Assembly: GCA_947470205.1 (NCBI GenBank)
Contig: CANISK010000086.1
Location: forward strand, 1-6,503
From: Neisseriaceae bacterium
GTDB taxonomy: Bacteria; Pseudomonadota; Gammaproteobacteria; Burkholderiales; UBA11063
DNA length: 6,503 nt
Direction of reading: 5' to 3'
The notes under the pieces are model-generated. The model was not told where the DNA came from. It worked only from the letters and a program-made list of their open reading frames with translations, and did not search any database. The position numbers were made by a program, and so were the translations under genes. Shown piece after piece: positions 1 to 3,700 of this stretch (its first letter is position 1; each line of letters starts with the position of its first letter).

Positions 1-874
1 CAAAGTCTGCAATACTATTATTTGTCATAATATCTTGCTTGATTTCATTATAAAGTTCTGGGGTGAGATATTTTGCAACCTCTTCCACATTTATTGCATT
101 ATTCATGCTTTGAATATGCAAAAACATACCTTTAGCCTGTCTTAAAAAGTAAATTACTTCAATTCCATCTAACATAACATTGGGATTTGATGGATTATTA
201 TTTGCTGGTGTTGTAAAGTTATTTTGTTGGTTGAATTGTTGTTGATTTGAGTTGGGCGTATTTTGATTATTGTAACCATTGTTGGTGTTACTAATATTGG
301 CATTATCATTGTTATTGGTTGATCCAAAAAAATTATTATTTCCACCCTGAGTGCCAAATATTGATTTTTTTCTAAAGAACATCAAACCAAACACTAACAA
401 CGCCACTAAAATTGCAATTATACCCCATGGAAATTTAGATTCAGCGTTTAAGTTTTGTGCTTGATTGATTAATTGTTGAGGTTCATTTGATGTAACATTT
501 TGATTGACCCCACTTGCATTGGATTTTAAATTATTTTGATTGTTGGTGTCATTATTATTTGCCATACTCTTACCAAGCAAATAACCACCAGTAGCACCTG
601 CAGCTGCTCCAATTAAACCAGCAGTACCTGCCCCCATTCCAGCTTTGCCGTTATTGTTAGCTATACCAGTACCTTGAGAGCCATTATTAGCATTTCCGTA
701 GTTATTACCTGTGCGATTCGCATTAGAATAACCATTATTTCTATATCCACCATAATTTGATGTGGATCTTTGCATTCCACTACTTCTACCGCTACCAATA
801 CGAGCCGCTTCAGCCACCTGAACAAACAACATACAAAGTATTGTAAATAAAAGAATAAATGATCTTTTTTTCAT
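1..874 (-). CDS. Tim44-like domain protein, signal peptide plus membrane anchor, Asn-rich (partial, C-terminus outside window)
   Basis: The gene starts at the ATG complementary to 872-874 and stays open for 291 codons to the left edge, so its C-terminus is missing. Residues 1-23 form a signal peptide (Lys-Lys-Arg, a hydrophobic core, then AEA before Ala24). The mature start ARIGSGRSSG resembles the Arg/Gly-rich start of betaproteobacterial Tim44-domain proteins. Residues 79-103 are a Gly/Ala-rich hydrophobic stretch. Residues 149-167 are a clear membrane helix followed by Arg-Lys-Lys. Around these lie low-complexity segments rich in Asn, Gln and Ser; Asn makes up 57 of the 291 residues. From about residue 236 a folded domain begins. 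It contains FLRQAKGMFLHIQ and then VEEVAKYLTPELYNEIKQDI, the typical opening of the Tim44-like domain (family wording: a residue run ending in 'YxTPELxxEI'). The domain is named after mitochondrial Tim44. The bacterial role is not settled; a membrane-linked periplasmic or scaffold role is inferred. The gene is divergent from rnhA. Confidence 0.82.
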   Translation of the reverse strand, partial: MKKRSFILLFTILCMLFVQVAEAARIGSGRSSGMQRSTSNYGGYRNNGYSNANRTGNNYGNANNGSQGTGIANNNGKAGMGAGTAGLIGAAAGATGGYLLGKSMANNNDTNNQNNLKSNASGVNQNVTSNEPQQLINQAQNLNAESKFPWGIIAILVALLVFGLMFFRKKSIFGTQGGNNNFFGSTNNNDNANISNTNNGYNNQNTPNSNQQQFNQQNNFTTPANNNPSNPNVMLDGIEVIYFLRQAKGMFLHIQSMNNAINVEEVAKYLTPELYNEIKQDIMTNNSIADF

Positions 875-1043
875 TGATATAAAAACCTTTTAAAAGTTGA
901 CTTCAAACACCAATTAGATATAAGAAACTGGCATTACAAAGACGATAATATATAAAACAAATTATTATATCATAAATATCTACCTCACAACCAATCAAAA
1001 TGATAAAATACGTTTTATGTATTAATTATAAATCAATAAACTT
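875..1043. other. Divergent AT-rich intergenic region between the Tim44-like gene and rnhA
   Basis: These 169 bases must hold the promoters of two divergent genes. They are strongly AT-rich, with runs such as ATAATATATAAAA and TTATTATATCATAAA, so TATAAT-like hexamers occur on both strands by chance. I could not pair a convincing -35 with a -10 for either gene. No gene, terminator or operator-like palindrome stands out. Confidence 0.5.
886..891 (-). promoter_or_regulatory. Ribosome binding site of the Tim44-like gene
   Basis: On the minus strand the sequence reads AAAAGG, then 11 bases to the ATG at 874. It is a weak purine-rich Shine-Dalgarno match at slightly long spacing. It supports this start, as does the signal peptide that begins directly at this Met. 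Confidence 0.5.
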
Positions 1044-1478
1044 ATGGACAATTCATCTATTATTATATATACCGATGGTGCATGTAGAGGTAACCCAGGG
1101 GTTGGCTCTTGGGCTGCCACCTTAGAATATAAACAACATAAAAAAGAAATATCTGGCTTATCCCCTCACACCACAAACAATCAAATGGAACTTACAGCCG
1201 TGATAGAGGCGCTTAAATGTATTAAAGTTATCCCATCTCAGATTATAATCAACACAGACTCTCAGTATGTACAAAAAGGAATGACTGAGTGGATAACTGG
1301 ATGGAAGAAAAAAAACTGGAAAAATGTCAAAAATCATATATTATGGCAAGAACTTGATAGCCTTGCCAATATGCATCATATTGATTGGAAGTGGGTACGT
1401 GGGCATGATGGTAATTTGGGTAATGAGTATGTTGATATGTTGTGCAATAAGGTTCTAGATAAACAAATGGGTATCTAG
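1044..1478 (+). CDS. rnhA: Ribonuclease HI
   Basis: This complete 144-residue RNase HI cuts the RNA strand of RNA-DNA hybrids in the cytoplasm, removing R-loops and helping clear replication primers. The usual proteobacterial length is about 150 residues. All catalytic positions are visible: Asp11 in YTDGACRGNPG, Glu49 in NNQMELTAV, Asp72 in NTDSQYV, His121 in VRGHDGN and Asp131 in NEYVDMLCN. The basic handle region is present as the Trp/Lys-rich ITGWKKKNWKNVKN (residues 84-97), and the WQELD helix follows. The start is fixed by the YTDG distance and by an in-frame TAA at 1029-1031. No good Shine-Dalgarno sequence precedes it. In many beta- and gammaproteobacteria rnhA sits next to dnaQ; here the next gene downstream is a pglL-like gene, so that linkage is absent on this side. 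The assignment is firm. Confidence 0.97.
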   Translation: MDNSSIIIYTDGACRGNPGVGSWAATLEYKQHKKEISGLSPHTTNNQMELTAVIEALKCIKVIPSQIIINTDSQYVQKGMTEWITGWKKKNWKNVKNHILWQELDSLANMHHIDWKWVRGHDGNLGNEYVDMLCNKVLDKQMGI

Positions 1479-1482
1479 CGGT

Positions 1483-1514
1483 GAGATTGCTTCACTTCGT
1501 TCGCAATGACGAAG
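1483..1514. repeat. Short palindromic intergenic repeat (GAGATTGC...GCAATGAC type)
   Basis: The 40-bp gap between rnhA and pglL is almost filled by this element. It starts with GAGATTGC (1483-1490) and continues to GCAATGAC (1503-1510). ATTGC and GCAAT pair across a 12-base loop. An alternative 6-bp stem pairs CTTCGT (1495-1500) with ACGAAG (1509-1514). The same two end words, in the same order, bound the right half of the larger element at 3379-3500 (3463-3470 and 3490-3497), so the two belong to one repeat family. There is no T-tract after it, so it is not a classical terminator. It could affect RNA stability or translation of pglL, since it ends 4 bases before that start codon. Confidence 0.7.
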
Positions 1515-1518
1515 ACTT

Positions 1519-3297
1519 ATGAAAGAATTTTATTATATGATTTGCAATACATTTAATACCTCCAAGATGAAGAGTGTGGTTATTTTTTTGGGTATGGTGT
1601 GTTTTTTCACAATAGCACAATTAAATAATGTACGATTTGAACCATCCTCAACATTTTGGGCACAAATATCATTTGCATATATTGGGATGATATTTTTTTG
1701 CTACATAATACTCACTCATAAAAAAATTTATATCCCATACGTTGTAATACCACTTTCTTTATTTGGATTTTATCTCACTATACAACCACACATCACCCCT
1801 ATGAGCTTTCCTGGGTTGAATTATATTACCACCATTGAGATGTTTATTTGTATTTTAATTGCAATCACTACTAATACAATTATATATAACTATAATCTTC
1901 GTATATTTACTATTTATTTATCTGTCGCAATATTAATTGGGGTGATTATTCAATCTGGAATTGGTTTTATACAATACGCCAATTTATTTAAATATTTTCA
2001 CGGAATTATTTTTTACGATTCATCACACCCAAATACTAATATTTTTGGACATTTTGGTCAACGCAATCATTATTGCCATTTTCTCACCTGGGGAGTTTTT
2101 GCACTCATATATTTATTTCATCAGAAAATCATTAATAAATATTTTTTTGCGATAATCATGTTTTGGTTGATGTTTAGTATTACAATTGCCTCCTCCAGAA
2201 GTGTTTTTCTTTATTTTGGTTGTGCAAATATAATTACATTATTTTATTGGGTTTTATATAAACGTCAGGATTTGTTAAAAATATTTTTGTTGACTATTAT
2301 TGCAACGTTGACGCTATTTGCTTTTGAATATCTATACCCTATCATTACAGAACACTTAAATCATAACACTCAAATATTATCTGGTTTTTCTCGCTTACAA
2401 CACAGTGAATCTGGTGGTGAATTTGGTAGGAGACTTGTTGAGTGGAAAAAAGCAATTGTTGTGTTTTTGAGTAATACAGTAACTGGATGTGGCTGGTATG
2501 GGTATGCACATTACAGTGTATTTTTATATAAACTATTTCCAAACGCCCCTCTTAATGATGGATTATTCACCAATTGTCATAATCTTATCTTACAGTTACT
2601 CGCCGAGACTGGTATTATTGGTACGCTCATGGTGTGTGTGGGTATATTATATATAATATATAAGATGTTGCGTATGAGTGTATGTGCTAATGCAGTTGAA
2701 ATAATAATAATATTATGCATGATTGCAACCACCCTCATTCATTCTATGGTGGAATATCCATTGTGGTATTTATATTTTCTTGGGGTATTTGTAATATTTC
2801 TATCCATCACCACGCCAATAAAGACTATGAATAATAAAATAATCACCATTGCATTTATGCCATTTATTACACTATTATTCTATATTATGATTACTAAAAG
2901 TATTATATTTGATAAATTAGTAAATTATATTGATACACCAGACAAAGCAAGCATATTCAAAATAAACACACAAAATCTCATTGACATTGCAAACAAAGAC
3001 CAGTTGATGTCTTATTTTGCCATATTTACTTTAGATAATTATATCGAACCAGATGGTGAATTTAGTCTTCAATCTTTGAGTTTGGGTGAGATGTTAGAAT
3101 ATGAAAATAAGTTTGTATTATTTCAACCATATCCACTCAATCTCACCAAGCTTGCTAAAATAGAATGGAATATGGGGAACAAAAATACAGCAATTATGCT
3201 AGCTCATACTGCAAAAAATGCGTATCCAAATTATCTGAATAGTATTCAAGTATCACTTCACAAGAGGAAATATAAATTTTTATATAACTTAAAGTAA
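1519..3297 (+). CDS. pglL: PglL-family O-oligosaccharyltransferase (Wzy/WaaL-like polytopic membrane protein)
   Basis: This 592-residue inner-membrane protein has about ten or more hydrophobic helices, a large periplasmic loop and a soluble C-terminal tail from about residue 465. By family it moves a preassembled glycan from undecaprenyl diphosphate to Ser/Thr of periplasmic proteins or pilins. Visible landmarks, in order, are the N-terminal helix (18-34) ending before the EPSSTFWAQ stretch, FGHFGQRNHYCHFL (176-189), ASSRSVFL (224-231), GRRLVEWKKA (303-312), TGCGWYGYAHYS (322-333), the loop motif TNCHNLILQLLAETG (351-365) with His354 as the likely catalytic His, and IHSMVEYPLWYLYFLG (407-422). 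The last is the hallmark of the C-terminal PglL/Wzy_C_2 module and separates it from plain WaaL ligases. The start is uncertain: ATG 1519 follows a TGA by nine bases and lacks a Shine-Dalgarno sequence. Met17 (1567), just before the first helix, is a good alternative. The substrate cannot be read from the sequence. It is possibly cotranscribed with rnhA. Confidence 0.85.
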   Translation: MKEFYYMICNTFNTSKMKSVVIFLGMVCFFTIAQLNNVRFEPSSTFWAQISFAYIGMIFFCYIILTHKKIYIPYVVIPLSLFGFYLTIQPHITPMSFPGLNYITTIEMFICILIAITTNTIIYNYNLRIFTIYLSVAILIGVIIQSGIGFIQYANLFKYFHGIIFYDSSHPNTNIFGHFGQRNHYCHFLTWGVFALIYLFHQKIINKYFFAIIMFWLMFSITIASSRSVFLYFGCANIITLFYWVLYKRQDLLKIFLLTIIATLTLFAFEYLYPIITEHLNHNTQILSGFSRLQHSESGGEFGRRLVEWKKAIVVFLSNTVTGCGWYGYAHYSVFLYKLFPNAPLNDGLFTNCHNLILQLLAETGIIGTLMVCVGILYIIYKMLRMSVCANAVEIIIILCMIATTLIHSMVEYPLWYLYFLGVFVIFLSITTPIKTMNNKIITIAFMPFITLLFYIMITKSIIFDKLVNYIDTPDKASIFKINTQNLIDIANKDQLMSYFAIFTLDNYIEPDGEFSLQSLSLGEMLEYENKFVLFQPYPLNLTKLAKIEWNMGNKNTAIMLAHTAKNAYPNYLNSIQVSLHKRKYKFLYNLK

Positions 3298-3378
3298 TAC
3301 TAGCAGATAATTATAATGCGAATTAAGAACCCAATTACAACAATATTAATTTTGTGTTCAGATTGTATAATGAAAATC

Positions 3379-3500
3379 AGTCATTGCGAACCCTGATTTA
3401 TCAGGGTGTGGCAATCCCACACTCAGTAACACGCAATATCTAAGATATGAGCGCCAATCATTGAGATTGCCACGGCTTCTAAGCAAGCCCCGCAATGACT
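3379..3500. repeat. Nested inverted-repeat element (MITE-like or REP-like), 122 bp
   Basis: The ends AGTCATTGCG (3379-3388) and CGCAATGACT (3491-3500) are perfect 10-bp inverted repeats. A second inner pair, GTGGCAATC (3408-3416) and GATTGCCAC (3465-3473), is also perfect. Between outer and inner pairs each arm carries its own different hairpin: ACCCTGA/TCAGGGT around TTTA (3390-3407) on the left, and GGCTT/AAGCC (3474-3489) on the right. The centre has ATATCT-A-AGATAT (3436-3448) and CAAT-C-ATTG (3455-3463). Transcribed, it could fold into a branched, cloverleaf-like shape. GC is 58 of 122 bases, clearly above the flanks. No coding frame, clear target-site duplication or T-tract is present. 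It shares its end words with the repeat at 1483-1514. It is most simply a non-autonomous mobile palindromic repeat. Confidence 0.8.
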
Positions 3501-3586
3501 ATATAGATTATCACTTTTATAAGTTATGCAATGAGTCTATTGGTTTATTTGGTAAAATTTGACGTAAAATTGACAATGGGCGACTT

Positions 3587-3603
3587 TGAAGAAATTTTCT
3601 TCA
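3587..3603. promoter_or_regulatory. Perfect 17-nt palindrome upstream of the helicase gene, possible operator
   Basis: TGAAGAAA (3587-3594) and TTTCTTCA (3596-3603) are perfect inverted repeats around a single T. It lies 98 bases before the helicase start and just upstream of the TATAAT at 3626-3631, where a regulator could act on promoter access. It could also be a chance AT-rich palindrome. The operator role is inferred from position and symmetry only. Confidence 0.35.
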
Positions 3604-3625
3604 GAAAATATACATGTCATTATTG

Positions 3626-3658
3626 TATAATTTATCTTTAACGCGTTTATTATATAAT
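3626..3658 (+). promoter_or_regulatory. Candidate -10 boxes for the helicase gene
   Basis: Two exact TATAAT hexamers occur at 3626-3631 (preceded by TTG) and 3653-3658, 69 and 42 bases before the ATG. Neither has a good -35 at 16-18 bases. The upstream TTGACG (3559-3564) and TTGACA (3570-3575) are too far away to pair with them. Because the region is very AT-rich, one or both boxes may be coincidental. Confidence 0.35.
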
Positions 3659-3685
3659 CTGCGGTTTTTGCTCTAACTTTTGCAC

Positions 3686-3689
3686 AAGG
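3686..3689 (+). promoter_or_regulatory. Weak ribosome binding site of the helicase gene
   Basis: AAGG lies 11 bases before the ATG at 3701. It is the only purine-rich match near this start. Together with the in-frame TAA at 3674-3676 it leaves ATG 3701 as the best choice. A TTG at 3680 is the only other start candidate and has no such site. Confidence 0.4.
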
Positions 3690-3700
3690 TACCCATTGCT

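Larger units (their letters stand above)
3298..3700. other. 403-bp non-coding region between pglL and the helicase gene
   Basis: No reading frame here looks coding. It contains, left to right, an AT-rich spacer after the pglL stop, the 122-bp nested inverted-repeat element (3379-3500), a second AT-rich stretch with TTGACG (3559-3564) and TTGACA (3570-3575), a perfect 17-nt palindrome (3587-3603), two TATAAT hexamers (3626-3631 and 3653-3658) and the leader of the helicase gene. An in-frame TAA at 3674-3676 shows that the helicase gene does not extend into it. No intrinsic terminator with a T-tract was found for pglL. Confidence 0.75.

Noticed and set aside
169..357. Short antisense-side frame inside the Tim44-like gene
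   Set aside because: It is an alternative frame of the same strand over the Asn-rich linker. Its Ile/Thr/Gln-rich translation only reflects shifted AAT/AAC repeats.
1961..2542. Short frames overlapping pglL on both strands (1961-2155 plus, 2345-2542 minus)
   Set aside because: Both lie wholly inside the well-supported pglL frame and show no domain or ribosome binding site.
1519..3297. Identification as a WaaL O-antigen ligase or Wzy polymerase
   Set aside because: The C-terminal HSMVEYPLWYLYFLG block and the HNLILQLLAETG loop motif together fit the PglL family better, and no lipopolysaccharide genes are nearby. It remains a minor alternative.
3390..3407. ACCCTGA/TCAGGGT hairpin as a rho-independent terminator of pglL
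   Set aside because: The stem is followed by GTGGCAATCC, with no run of T on either strand.
3379..3500. Branched cloverleaf-like fold that might be a tRNA or small structured RNA gene
   Set aside because: It has no anticodon-arm geometry, no TTC-type T-loop and no CCA-proximal 7-bp acceptor stem, and it is longer than a tRNA. The shared end words with 1483-1514 favour a dispersed repeat.
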